Below, piece after piece: positions 55,558 to 63,927 of a DNA stretch of 64,000 nucleotides. Within the stretch, counting starts at the first letter, position 1, and each line of letters begins with the position of its first letter. Origin of the DNA: Frankia alni ACN14a (GTDB lineage: Bacteria; Actinomycetota; Actinomycetes; Frankiales; Frankiaceae); assembly GCF_000058485.1 (NCBI RefSeq), contig NC_008278.1, positions 1,358,962-1,422,961 of the forward strand, in the 5' to 3' direction. The notes under the pieces were generated by a model. That model searched no databases and had not been told where the DNA came from. It saw nothing but the letters and a program-made list of their open reading frames with translations. Both the position numbers and the translations under genes were made by a program.

Positions 55558-55797
55558 TCAGTCCTCCGGCACGGCCTCGTTGCGGCTCATGGGATTGGCC
55601 GCGACGAAGGCCCGGGTCTGCTCATAGGCACGCTGGATGTACGCCTCCAGCTCCGCGCGCTCCACCCGCCACTGCCCCCGGCCACCGATCTTGATGGCGG
55701 GAAGCTCGCCCGAGCGGACGAGGGCGTAGGTCTGGCTGGACGAGATGTTGAGGATGTCCGCCACGTCGCTCAGCTGAAGGAAGCGGTCGTTCATCAA
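55558..55797 (-). CDS. Small excisionase/AlpA-type helix-turn-helix protein
   Basis: A 79-residue DNA-binding protein made almost entirely of one winged helix: 'LQLSDVADILNISSSQTYAL' then 'LPAIKIGGRGQWRVERAEL'. ATG 55797 has AGGAGG at good spacing. It resembles a conserved chromosomal actinobacterial family rather than a phage excisionase: no integrase or att site is near. A short acidic tail follows the HTH. It is probably a regulator or nucleoid factor; its targets are unknown. Confidence 0.88.
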   Translation of the reverse strand: MMNDRFLQLSDVADILNISSSQTYALVRSGELPAIKIGGRGQWRVERAELEAYIQRAYEQTRAFVAANPMSRNEAVPED

Positions 55798-56298
55798 AGT
55801 CCTCCTACTGAGGGCGGATGTCTCTCCTCACGTGTGTATCAGAGATTCCACTGTTCATCGCCTCCAGATGCCTCAGCTTGTGGATAACTGCGCCCGGACG
55901 CCGCCGAAAGCTCTCGCTCGCGGCTGTTCTGGTCCGCTACCACCCGGGCTTGGCGTCGCCGGCCGACCGTCGGGCTCGCCGGCCCCCTGAGCTGCGACGC
56001 CACCGGTGCGAAGCGGCGAAGTACGCCGGGGCGCTCGGATCCCGCGACGCGAAATTCGCGTGGCTTCGTCCCGGCGCGCATCGCACCGGGCCGGCTGCGC
56101 GTCCAACAGGTGAGCTCAGGACACCCGGGATGTCGCTGCGCGCGGGCGGTCGATGGACACCGACCGTCGACGGTGGCGTTCCGCAGCGGAATCCTCGCCG
56201 GTTTCGGTGGGTTCGGGGCCTTCGACCGCGTACGCTCTGCGACCGAAAGGTGTGAACGTGCACCCATGGTCCGGCCAGGAGAAAAGGGAGGTCTCCCG
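55798..56298. other. Divergent region between the HTH and SAF genes
   Basis: These 501 bases hold no supported gene. The part next to the HTH gene (55800-55890) is less GC-rich and contains one exact DnaA box. The long open frame that reaches back from the SAF gene is shadow sequence. Confidence 0.5.
55879..55887 (-). promoter_or_regulatory. Exact DnaA box upstream of the HTH gene
   Basis: The minus strand reads TTATCCACA, the classical DnaA box, 82 bases before the HTH gene start. A/T-rich 9-mers of this kind are rare in such GC-rich DNA. Confidence 0.5.
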
Positions 56299-57081
56299 GT
56301 GACCGAGCTCGCCGCGGCGCCGGTCCGTTCCGAGGCGCCCCCGCCGGGCTCGCCTCCCGCCCGCCGGCTGACCCGGCGGCGCTGGCGGGACTCCCGGCTG
56401 CTCGTCGGGGTGCTGCTCGTACTCGTCTCGGTCGTCGTGGGAGCGCGGCTGTTCGCGTCGGCGGACGCGACCCGGCAGTGGGTGGTGGCGAAGGGCAGCC
56501 TGCCCGCCGGGCACGTCATCGTGGCGGGGGACCTGACCACGGTGTCCGCTCGGCTCGATGCCCGGACGTCCGGGCGCTACTACCCGGGCGGCCGGCTGCG
56601 GGACCTGACCGGTGCCACCCTCGCCCGGCCCGTCGACGCCGGGGAGCTGGTCAGCGGGGCCGACTTCGCCGGGCGGAACACGCAGTCCACCAGGCTGGTC
56701 CCTGTCATCGTCAAGGCGGGCCGGCTGCCCGCCCTCGAGCCCGGCGACCACGTCGACGTGTACGTGTTCTCCGCCGGGTCCGCGGCGGCCACCGGCTCCG
56801 GCGACCAGACCGGCGACCAGACCGGCGATCGCACGAACCAGCCGGCGCCGGCCGTGGGGGCCGGCGCCGAGTCGCTGGTCCTGCACGACGTCGAGTTCGT
56901 CGGGCTGGAGAAGCTGGCCAGCGGTGACCGGTCGCTGACGTTGCGCGTGCCGATTGACAATGCGATCCAGGCCGTCGCGGCGTCCCAGAGCGAGCGGGTC
57001 GACGTCGTGAAGCTCGAACGGGACTCCCGCGGCGGCGTCGGCTCGACCGGACCGACCTCCGTGGCGGGGTACGGCCGGTGA
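56299..57081 (+). CDS. SAF domain protein (CpaB/RcpC-like)
   Basis: A 260-residue membrane-anchored protein. GTG 56299 is preceded by GGGAGG at 8 bases; ATG 56266 is an alternative. One membrane helix lies at about 40-60 ('LLVGVLLVLVSVVVGARLF'), then the SAF domain ('VAKGSLPAGHVIVAGDLTT' and 'LARPVDAGELVSGADF'), then an RcpC-like part with 'LEPGDHVDVYVFS'. A Gly-Asp-Gln-Thr repeat sits at about 173-182. It is coupled by overlap to a CpaE-like gene, as in Flp/Tad pilus loci, but no pilin, CpaF or TadB/C gene is in the window. Confidence 0.85.
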   Translation: MTELAAAPVRSEAPPPGSPPARRLTRRRWRDSRLLVGVLLVLVSVVVGARLFASADATRQWVVAKGSLPAGHVIVAGDLTTVSARLDARTSGRYYPGGRLRDLTGATLARPVDAGELVSGADFAGRNTQSTRLVPVIVKAGRLPALEPGDHVDVYVFSAGSAAATGSGDQTGDQTGDRTNQPAPAVGAGAESLVLHDVEFVGLEKLASGDRSLTLRVPIDNAIQAVAASQSERVDVVKLERDSRGGVGSTGPTSVAGYGR

Positions 57082-58409
57082 GTCTGCCGATCCTGACCGC
57101 GGTGACCGACTCCGAGGTCGAGGCCGGCCTGGTCTCGGCCTTCGATCGCCGCGATCTCGGCGTCACCGTCGTCCGCCGCTGCGTCGACCTGCCGGACCTG
57201 CTCGCCGCGGCGACGACCGGAGCGGCGCGTGCGGCGCTGCTGTCGGCCGATCTGCGCCGGCTGGACCGCGATGCGCTGACCCGGCTGGCCATGGCGGGCA
57301 TCGCGGTGGTCGGCCTGATCGCGCCGGGGGACGAGGATGCGGACCGCCGTCTGCGCCAGCTCGGCGTCGCCGCGGTCATCCCCGCCGACGCCACCGCCGA
57401 GGTGGTCGCCGGCGCCGTCGTCGAGGCCTCCCGAGCCCTGGCGTCCCACGCCGCCGCCCCGGCGGCCTGGCCCGCAGCCTCCTCCTACAGCGAGCCGATG
57501 CTGGGCTTCGGGCAGCTCGCCCCGGCCGGCACCGGCACCGACGGCCTCGGCCTCGCCGAGGCCGGTGACGGCCGGGTGATCGCGGTCTGGGGGCCGGCCG
57601 GAGCGCCGGGGCGCACGACGATCGCGCTGTGCCTCGCCGCCGAGATCGCGGCACTGGGAGCCTCGACGCTGCTGGTGGACGCCGACTCCTATGGCGGGGC
57701 GATCGGCCAGCTCGTCGGCCTGCTGGAGGAGGCGCCGGGCCTGGCCGCCGCGGCTCGGTCCGCCAACCAGGGCCTGCTCGACGTGCCGCGACTGGCGGTG
57801 CTGTGCCGGGATCTGGGCGAGGGCCTGCGGGTGCTGCCCGGCATCTCCCGGCCGTCGCGGTGGCCCGAGCTGCGTCCGGCGTCCATCGAGACGGTGCTGT
57901 CGATGTCCCGGCGGCTGGCGTCCTACGTGGTGGTGGACTGCGGCTTCTGCCTGGAGACGGACGAGGAGTTGTCGTTCGACACCGCGGCGCCGCGGCGCAA
58001 CGGCGCGACGCTCGCTGTGCTCGAGGCGGCCGACATCGTCCTCGCGGTCGCTTCGGCGGAGCCGGTCGGTCTGGTCCGGTTCGTCCGCGGACTGGCCGAT
58101 CTGCGGGAGACGGTCCCGGCGGCCGATCCGCTCGTGGTGGTCAACCGGCTGCGGGCCTCGGTCGTCGGCGGCGACCCCTCCCGGGAGGTCGGCCGGGCGA
58201 TCCTGCGCCACACCGGAACCGAGCCGGTCGCGCTCGTGCCCTATGACCTCGCCGGGCTGGACGCGGCACAGGTCGCCGGTCAGCTCCTGCGGGACATCGC
58301 CCCCACCTCCCCGGCCCGGCTGGCGATCCGGGATCTGGCCGCCCGGCTGGCCGGGCGGCCCGCGGTCGGCCGTCGGCGCCGCAGCGGGTTCCGGCGCCAG
58401 CCGCGCTAG
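57078..58409 (+). CDS. CpaE/MinD-like P-loop ATPase
   Basis: A 443-residue ParA/MinD-superfamily protein. Residues 1-130 form a receiver-like domain without the acidic pocket. The deviant Walker A is 'WGPAGAPGRTTIALCLA' near 175, 'STLLVDADSYGGAIGQL' follows, and 'YVVVDCGFCLE' is the Walker B region. The N-terminal pseudo-receiver plus ATPase is the CpaE layout, implicated in localising secretion or pilus machines. GTG 57078 overlaps the SAF stop. The C terminus is Arg-rich. Confidence 0.85.
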   Translation: MSLPILTAVTDSEVEAGLVSAFDRRDLGVTVVRRCVDLPDLLAAATTGAARAALLSADLRRLDRDALTRLAMAGIAVVGLIAPGDEDADRRLRQLGVAAVIPADATAEVVAGAVVEASRALASHAAAPAAWPAASSYSEPMLGFGQLAPAGTGTDGLGLAEAGDGRVIAVWGPAGAPGRTTIALCLAAEIAALGASTLLVDADSYGGAIGQLVGLLEEAPGLAAAARSANQGLLDVPRLAVLCRDLGEGLRVLPGISRPSRWPELRPASIETVLSMSRRLASYVVVDCGFCLETDEELSFDTAAPRRNGATLAVLEAADIVLAVASAEPVGLVRFVRGLADLRETVPAADPLVVVNRLRASVVGGDPSREVGRAILRHTGTEPVALVPYDLAGLDAAQVAGQLLRDIAPTSPARLAIRDLAARLAGRPAVGRRRRSGFRRQPR

Positions 58410-58420
58410 GTGATCGTCGG

Positions 58421-58460
58421 CCGGTGAGTGCCAGTGAGTGCCAGTGAGTGCCGGTGGGTG
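58421..58460. repeat. 10-bp tandem repeat downstream of the CpaE-like gene
   Basis: Four near-identical CC(A/G)GTGAGTG units lie in a row, with a degenerate fifth. Confidence 0.85.
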
Positions 58461-58681
58461 CCTTGGGTGCCGATGAGCGTGGCCGGCTGGACCGGACTGT
58501 GGCAACGCACCGTTACGCCCTCGGCATAACCGTGACATAAAGTATTCGTCTCGTCATGAATGTGTAGCGGGCGTGGTTACAGCGAGCGATTCGTGGGCAT
58601 CGCTGTGTGGAACGGTTCTGGTCAAGAAGTGAAGGGGATCTTACTCAATGCTTCTAGTGGCAGCAGATCGGCCACGAAAAG

Positions 58682-58740
58682 GCATCAGTATGATGCGCTG
58701 TGAAGTAAGAACCAAAAGAACGACGCAGTTATGCTGCATA
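58682..58740. promoter_or_regulatory. Two inverted repeats upstream of bldD
   Basis: GCATCA (58682-58687) and TGATGC (58691-58696) form a 15-bp perfect inverted repeat. TATGC (58730-58734) and GCATA (58736-58740) form an 11-bp one. They could be operators for BldD itself or another regulator, but neither fits the Streptomyces BldD consensus well. Confidence 0.45.
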
Positions 58741-58898
58741 GCGTGATGCAATGTATGTCTGCGTGAGGGTCCCCTTTCGGCAACGTTACGTTAGTGTTGA
58801 GCAGGCCTCGAAGGTGCCATCCGGAGCGCGGCCGCAACCGTGTCCGGGGAACCGGAGGCACGGGGATGCTCGGGCGAGACGGCTAGGGGGTGTGTCGG

Positions 58899-59399
58899 GT
58901 GAGCCGGGAGTACGCGAAGGCGGTGGGCGCCCGCCTGCGGGCGATACGGATACAGCAGGGGCTGTCGCTCCAGGGGGTCGAGCAGAAGTCGCGGGGCCGC
59001 TGGAAGACCGCCGCCGTCGGCTCCTATGAGCGCGGGGACCGCATGATCAGCGTTCACCAGCTCTCCGAGCTCGCCGGGTTCTACGGCGTGCCGGTGTCGG
59101 CGCTGCTGCCCAGCGAGGACCAGCTTCCCCCGCGTGAGCGTCGTCCGCGCACGGTCCTGAACCTGGAGAAGCTCAGCGAGGCGCCGCCCGACACCTCCGC
59201 GCTCGTCCGGCGGTGGGTGGCGCAGATCCAGCGCCAGCGCGACGACTACGCCGGGCACGTGCTGTCCATCCGCGACGGCGATGTGCGTGCACTCGCCCTG
59301 CTGCACGACACCACGCCGCAGGAGTTCGCCGAGCGCCTGCGCAACTGGGGCGTCCTGGAGACGACCTTTCCCGAGGAGAGCGAGGAACCGCCGGAGTAG
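58899..59399 (+). CDS. bldD: BldD-like developmental regulator
   Basis: Master repressor of development that binds DNA as a dimer held by tetrameric cyclic di-GMP. The protein has 166 residues from GTG 58899 (AGGGGG 8 bases upstream), almost exactly the Streptomyces length of 167. The N-terminal XRE-type HTH has 'EYAKAVGARLRAIRIQQGLS' and 'GRWKTAAVGSYERGDR'. The C-terminal domain has the c-di-GMP signature RxD-x8-RxxD: R114, D116, R125 and D128 all stand at the numbers known for S. coelicolor BldD. A hairpin follows. The neighbours differ from the Streptomyces bldD locus. Confidence 0.95.
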   Translation: MSREYAKAVGARLRAIRIQQGLSLQGVEQKSRGRWKTAAVGSYERGDRMISVHQLSELAGFYGVPVSALLPSEDQLPPRERRPRTVLNLEKLSEAPPDTSALVRRWVAQIQRQRDDYAGHVLSIRDGDVRALALLHDTTPQEFAERLRNWGVLETTFPEESEEPPE

Positions 59400-59410
59400 G
59401 CGGTGCGGAA

Positions 59411-59430
59411 CCACCGGCGTCGTCCGGTGG
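59411..59430 (+). terminator. Hairpin after bldD
   Basis: CCACCGG (59411-59417) pairs with CCGGTGG (59424-59430) around CGTCGT, 11 bases after the stop. Confidence 0.6.
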
Positions 59431-59651
59431 CCCGTCCGGGCGCGTCATGCGCCGCAGGTGACAAACGGTCGACGCGGACCGTGGACTGTGACTGGCCCCA
59501 TCCCCGGGAGGCCCCACGCGGCGCAACCGCCGCTGACGGCAACCCGGTCCAGGTGCGACCGGGCGGCCCACATGGCAGCGGGCGGACCGGGGCGGCAGGT
59601 GCCCCGCGCAGGGCGCATCCCCTCCCGACCGCCGCGCCGGGAGGTGGACAA

Positions 59652-60830
59652 ATGACCAGAAGGCGGGCCCCGCGCAGGGGTTTGGTCCTCGGGGCGGGCG
59701 GAGTCCTCGGCTCCGCCTGGATGATCGGCGCCATGCGGGCCGTCGAGACCGAGACGGGCCGCGACCTGGGCAGTAGCGACCTGGTGGTCGGCACCTCGGC
59801 CGGCTCCGTCGTCGCGGCCCTGCTCAGCCTCGGCGTCGGCATCGACGTGATGGCCAACTCCGAACGCGGTCTCTACGAGGTGGGCGACCCCGTCCTCGAC
59901 TACCGAGACCTCGGCGCCTCCCTGCCTCCGCGGCCCCGGATGCGGATGGGCTCGCCCCGGCTGCTCACGGCCAGCGCGCTGCACCCCCGGCACGCCTCAC
60001 CGATGGTCACCCTCGCGGCGATCCTGCCGCAGGGCCGCGGGAAGATCTCCGCGGTGGGCGACCTGGTCTCCGCCGCGATGGACCGCCAGGGACTTGACCT
60101 CGCCGAATGGCCCGCCCCGCCGATCCTGCGGGTCGTCGCGATGAACTTCGACACCGGTCACCGGGTGCTGTTCGGCTCGCCCGACGCACCCCGGGTGACG
60201 TTGCCCGAGGCGGTCATGGCGTCCTGCGCGATCCCCGGCTGGTACGCCCCGATCGAGTCGGGCGGCCAGCGCTTCGTCGACGGCGGGACCCGCTCGCCCA
60301 CGTCGGTCGACCTGCTCGCCGACGCCGGGCTCGAGGAGGTGCTCGTGCTCGCGCCGGCCTGCTCGTTGGCCAGCGACCGCCCCCGTGGCGCGGTGGCCAT
60401 GGTCGAACGGCAGGTCCGGCGTGCCGCGACCCGCCGGTTGCTGCGGGAGGTCGAGCTGGTCGAGGCCGCGGGCACCCGGGTGACGGTGCTGTCTCCCGGA
60501 CCGGAGGACCTCGCGGTGATGGGCGGCAACCTGATGGACCTGACCCGCCGCGCGGAGGTGTTCGAGACCAGCCTGCGAACCACGCGCGCGGCCCTGCGCG
60601 CGAGTGCCCGCTCGCGCCCCCGACCCCGGCCGGCCCGCGCCGCTGACGCCGCTGTCGCCACCGGTGCCCGCGCGACCTCCGCCGACCGTGCGGTCGCCGC
60701 CGCGGCCACCACTGCCACGTCCAGGGCCAGGACCGGCACCCGCGGCGGTGCCGGCGTCGAGGGGGGCGCCGGCACCGGCGAGGGCGCCGGTCCGCCGAAG
60801 GGCCGGCTCGGCCTGGACCTGGCCGGCTGA
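59652..60830 (+). CDS. Patatin-like phospholipase
   Basis: A 392-residue serine acyl hydrolase. ATG 59652 has GGAGGTGG at good spacing. Catalytic signatures are present: oxyanion loop 'GLVLGAGGVLGSAW' (10-23), nucleophile Ser in 'VVGTSAGSVVAALL' near residue 52, and the Asp of the dyad in 'RFVDGGTRSPTS' near 213. The last 80 residues are an Ala/Arg/Gly-rich tail with low complexity. It likely hydrolyses membrane phospholipids or other acyl esters in the cytoplasm. It follows bldD by 252 bp on the same strand. Confidence 0.9.
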   Translation: MTRRRAPRRGLVLGAGGVLGSAWMIGAMRAVETETGRDLGSSDLVVGTSAGSVVAALLSLGVGIDVMANSERGLYEVGDPVLDYRDLGASLPPRPRMRMGSPRLLTASALHPRHASPMVTLAAILPQGRGKISAVGDLVSAAMDRQGLDLAEWPAPPILRVVAMNFDTGHRVLFGSPDAPRVTLPEAVMASCAIPGWYAPIESGGQRFVDGGTRSPTSVDLLADAGLEEVLVLAPACSLASDRPRGAVAMVERQVRRAATRRLLREVELVEAAGTRVTVLSPGPEDLAVMGGNLMDLTRRAEVFETSLRTTRAALRASARSRPRPRPARAADAAVATGARATSADRAVAAAATTATSRARTGTRGGAGVEGGAGTGEGAGPPKGRLGLDLAG

Positions 60831-60966
60831 CCGGGCGGATCCACGCATGGCATCGGCCCGTTTCCGCCCGCCGCGCTCGGAGGGCGCGGTCGAGGCCGTG
60901 CCCGTGGTGCCCGTCGGGTGGGACCCTCGTTGGTCGTCCGGCGCGGCCGGTTGCGAGACTGGCAGG

Positions 60967-61461
60967 GTGCGCATCTACCTGCCGTCCACGCTCAACGCCG
61001 CGCGATCGGTGTGGGAGTCCGGGCAGGTGCCGGCCGGGACGGGCTTTGCGGTCACGCCGGCGCTGCGAGAGTGGTACGCCCAGTCGGAATCCGAGGAGGA
61101 GCTGGAGTACGCGGTGCTGCACGACGCGGCACGCGCCAGCCTGCGCCTGCTCGACGCCGACCCGGCGGCCCCACGGCGGCGCCTGGTCTTCGTCGCGGAC
61201 CTGGCCGACGGCGACGTCCGGGTCCGGGACGACCTTGAACGAGGCGCCGTCGAGGTCGACTTCCCGGTGCCCTGGTCGGCCGTGGGAGCGATCCACGTCG
61301 ACGACGGCGACGACGACGAGGTCCTCGACGCGGTGGCCGAGGCGGCGGACCACATCGTCGAGGCCGACCTCGGCGGCGAGGACGCGGCCTTCACCGTCGA
61401 CAGCGTCGAGGGCTTCGAACTGCTCTGGTTCGCTCCGCAGGAGCTGCCCGACCTGCTGTGA
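60967..61461 (+). CDS. DUF6912 family protein
   Basis: A 164-residue actinobacterial protein of unknown function. GTG 60967 gives the family start 'VRIYLPSTLNAARSVWESG'. Other family stretches are 'FAVTPALREWYAQSESEEEL' and 'VPWSAVGAIHVDD'. The protein is acidic throughout, with an Asp run near 118. A strong hairpin directly follows the stop. Confidence 0.85.
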   Translation: MRIYLPSTLNAARSVWESGQVPAGTGFAVTPALREWYAQSESEEELEYAVLHDAARASLRLLDADPAAPRRRLVFVADLADGDVRVRDDLERGAVEVDFPVPWSAVGAIHVDDGDDDEVLDAVAEAADHIVEADLGGEDAAFTVDSVEGFELLWFAPQELPDLL

Positions 61462-61497
61462 GCCCGGCCGCCCTCGTCGTCGGCGGGCCGGCCGGGC
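61462..61497 (+). terminator. Hairpin after the DUF6912 gene
   Basis: GCCCGGCCG (61462-61470) pairs with CGGCCGGGC (61489-61497). The 18-base loop is GC-rich and may fold as well. Confidence 0.65.
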
Positions 61498-61912
61498 GCC
61501 TGGACGACGGTTCGGCGCGCTGCCCGGCGTTCGGTGCGAGGCAGACCACACCCATTGATGGTTCGTTGGGGTGCGATGCCTGGACCGGTGCTCACCCGGC
61601 GTGAAATGTTGGCGTCGGACGGCGTTTGCGGTGGCCATCCGGTTCCGTCGCGGTGGTCTGCCTCGTCGACCGGCGTCGATGGCCCGCTTTTCTCCACGCA
61701 AACCGGTCCAGATGGCCAACGGTTGTGCCTCCCCGGGGTACAGCCGCTGTCGTGTGTTGCGAATAATGCGTAGGCAGGCCGGGAGGCGCCGGCCGGGTTG
61801 CCGCCCGGTTGGCATCGATCGTCCGTTTTTCTCCCACCACCTGTCGTGCCGGGATGCCGGCCCGGGCGGGCGTGGATCTCGGTAATCCACCGCGTAAGGA
61901 GGCTGGCAGCCG
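61498..61912. other. Intergenic region upstream of the helix-hairpin-helix gene
   Basis: No supported gene lies here. Pyrimidine-rich patches and two copies of a 24-base imperfect repeat are the only visible structure. AATAAT at 61762-61767 could be a -10 element, but lacks a clear -35. Confidence 0.5.
61672..61834. repeat. Pair of imperfect 24-bp direct repeats
   Basis: Positions 61672-61695 and 61811-61834 match at 20 of 24 bases. Both contain TCGAT followed by a CCG(C/T)TTTTCTCC tract. They lie 139 bp apart in the same orientation. Confidence 0.65.
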
Positions 61913-63901
61913 ATGCTGTACCTCGCCGGGCAGATCCTGGCGTATGTGCTGGTGGCGATGGTCATCGGCGCCGCGCTGGCGTGGGTGTTCCTGATCGCCC
62001 CGCTGCGCCGGCAGGTGCGCCAGACCCGCGATGCCCAGCCGGATCCGACGGTCGACGGCGCCGAGCCGGCGCCCGCCGCCGACGCCGTCGAGGCCGACGC
62101 CGTCGAGGCCGATGGGACCGACGCCGGGCGGACCGAGGCCTGGGGGATCGAGGCTCGGGAGACCGACGCCCGGGAGACCGACCCGCGGTCGGCCGATCGT
62201 GCTGGGACGGCGCTCGCGCTCCTGCCGAGCCCCGGGGAGCCTTACCCCAGGGAGCTCGGCGGCGAGATCGCGGTCGGGGGCGACTCCGGGCGCGTCCCGG
62301 AGTCTGCCGGGTCCAGCGAGCGTGCGGGAGCGCCGGCGACCGTCGGCGACCGGCTCGGGCAGGACGCGGACTCCCGTGCCTTCGTGCCCGACACGGTGGG
62401 AGCGGAACTCGCCACCACCGGGCCGATCCCGTTGCCGATCAACGCCGTGCGCGTCGGGGAACCCGTCGCCGAGCTCGTCGCCCTGCTGCGCCGCCAGCGG
62501 GACGACGCCGCCCTGGAGAAGGCCGACCTCACGGCCCGGCTCGCCGTGGCCGAACAGCGGGCGGCAGAATCGGAGCAGCGGATCGGGGCCGCGGAGCGGC
62601 ATGCCATGACGGCGAGCGCCCGGGTCGAGGAGATCGAATCCACGCTGCGCGCCAGGGTCGAGGCCGCGACGAGTGCCGCCGGCGGCGGCACGCGGGCGGT
62701 GGACGCCCCGTCCCCGACCGGCCCCGACACCACCGCGGCCGACACCGGGCTCACCGTCGCGGAGCTGGCGCGCGAGGCGGAGCTGCTGCGCCAGCAGCTT
62801 GTCGAGGCGGAGGGCCGGGCCGCGAAGTTCTCCTCCCGGCTGGCGATGGCGCGGACCGAGGCGGAGGACGCCCAGCGTCTCGTCGCGACCATGACCACCC
62901 GGCTTGACCGCCACCAGGCCGAATGGGCGGCCGAGCGCCTCAGCCTGCTGGGCCGGATCGAACGGACCGAGGCCTCCCTGGAACGCGGCACCGAGGCCGC
63001 CTCCGCCGCCAACCCGGTGGCGGAGCCTGCCTCCGCCGCCGTCGAGTACGCCGAGCTTGTCGGTACGGCGAAGGCGCTGGCCTCGGCGCGCGCCGTCCGC
63101 TCGACCCGGGCCGCCGTTCCTCTCTTCGCCGCAGAGCCGGCGGAAGTCGCAGAGCCGGCGGAAGTCGCCGAGCCGGTAGACGCCGACGAGCCGGTCGACG
63201 TTGCCGAGCCGGGCGGCACGCCAGAGCCGGTCGATCGCGCTGAGCCGGTCGATCGCGCTGAGCCGGTCGATGGTGCCGAGTCGGTAGACGCGGTCGTGTC
63301 GCCGGGGGTCGCGGGGCCGGGACGCGAGGACGAGCCGGCCGTGGGCGAGGAGTCCGCGCGGCTCGACGAGTCGGTGCGACCGCACTCGGACGGCGCCGCC
63401 CTCGCCGCGGCGGCTTCGGTCGAGTCCGGGACGGCTGCGCCCGCCGGGAGCGAACCGGTTCGCGCGGGCGCGCTGGGTGTGGCGGGCATGAGGGCCCGGA
63501 CCTCCGGTGTCACCAAGGAGCGACCGGCGGCGGTGGCCGGGGTTCCGGCTCCGACGGGCAGCGGGTCTGTCACCGCGCCGGGGGTGCGGTCGGGCGCCAC
63601 GGGCGAGCAGGCCGCGGGCGGTCGGGTCGTCCAGGAGGCCGCGCCGCGCTGGAACGGACTGCTCGATCCGGGCGGCGCCGTCGGCGACAACCTCAAGGAG
63701 ATCGTCGGCATCGGCCCGGTGATCGAATCGCGGTTGCGGACGCTGGGCATAACGACCTTCAGCCAGCTCGCCGAGATGGGCGACACCGACGTCGACCGGC
63801 TGGCCCACAAGCTCGACGGTTTCGGCGATCGGATCATCTCCGACGACTGGGTGGGCCAGGCCCAGGATCTCCAGGTGCGCCACTACGGCGGCGTCTTCTA
63901 G
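61913..63901 (+). CDS. Membrane-anchored helix-hairpin-helix (predicted 5' nuclease-type) protein
   Basis: A 662-residue protein. AAGGAGG 9 bases before ATG 61913 fixes the start. One membrane helix spans about 5-27 ('LAYVLVAMVIGAALAWVF'). Acidic Glu/Ala/Asp-rich repeats occupy 40-90, coiled-coil stretches about 180-240 and 280-365, and a Glu-Pro-Val-Asp repeat 405-460. The C-terminal 75 residues form a helix-hairpin-helix domain ('LKEIVGIGPVIESRLRTLGI', then 'FSQLAEMGDTDVDRLAHKL') like the so-called predicted flap endonuclease-1-like 5' DNA nuclease family. No nuclease active site is visible; DNA binding or protein contact is as likely. Confidence 0.8.
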   Translation: MLYLAGQILAYVLVAMVIGAALAWVFLIAPLRRQVRQTRDAQPDPTVDGAEPAPAADAVEADAVEADGTDAGRTEAWGIEARETDARETDPRSADRAGTALALLPSPGEPYPRELGGEIAVGGDSGRVPESAGSSERAGAPATVGDRLGQDADSRAFVPDTVGAELATTGPIPLPINAVRVGEPVAELVALLRRQRDDAALEKADLTARLAVAEQRAAESEQRIGAAERHAMTASARVEEIESTLRARVEAATSAAGGGTRAVDAPSPTGPDTTAADTGLTVAELAREAELLRQQLVEAEGRAAKFSSRLAMARTEAEDAQRLVATMTTRLDRHQAEWAAERLSLLGRIERTEASLERGTEAASAANPVAEPASAAVEYAELVGTAKALASARAVRSTRAAVPLFAAEPAEVAEPAEVAEPVDADEPVDVAEPGGTPEPVDRAEPVDRAEPVDGAESVDAVVSPGVAGPGREDEPAVGEESARLDESVRPHSDGAALAAAASVESGTAAPAGSEPVRAGALGVAGMRARTSGVTKERPAAVAGVPAPTGSGSVTAPGVRSGATGEQAAGGRVVQEAAPRWNGLLDPGGAVGDNLKEIVGIGPVIESRLRTLGITTFSQLAEMGDTDVDRLAHKLDGFGDRIISDDWVGQAQDLQVRHYGGVF

Positions 63902-63913
63902 AGACGACCACGT

Positions 63914-63927
63914 CCGCCCCAGGGCGG
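63914..63927 (+). terminator. Small hairpin after the helix-hairpin-helix gene
   Basis: CCGCC and GGCGG pair around CCAG 13 bases after the stop. No T-run follows. The remaining bases to the window edge show no gene. Confidence 0.4.

Larger units (their letters stand above)
58410..58898. other. Low-GC regulatory region upstream of bldD
   Basis: These 489 bases hold no supported gene. Bases 58530-58790 are strikingly AT-rich for this window. They contain a perfect inverted repeat GCATCA-GTA-TGATGC (58682-58696), a second one TATGC-T-GCATA (58730-58740), and a further TGATGC at 58744-58749. The region probably carries a complex bldD promoter. Confidence 0.6.

Noticed and set aside
55558-55797. 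Excisionase-like protein as a sign of an integrated element
   Set aside because: No integrase, att repeat, tRNA or phage gene is near. The small HTH family is widespread on actinobacterial chromosomes.
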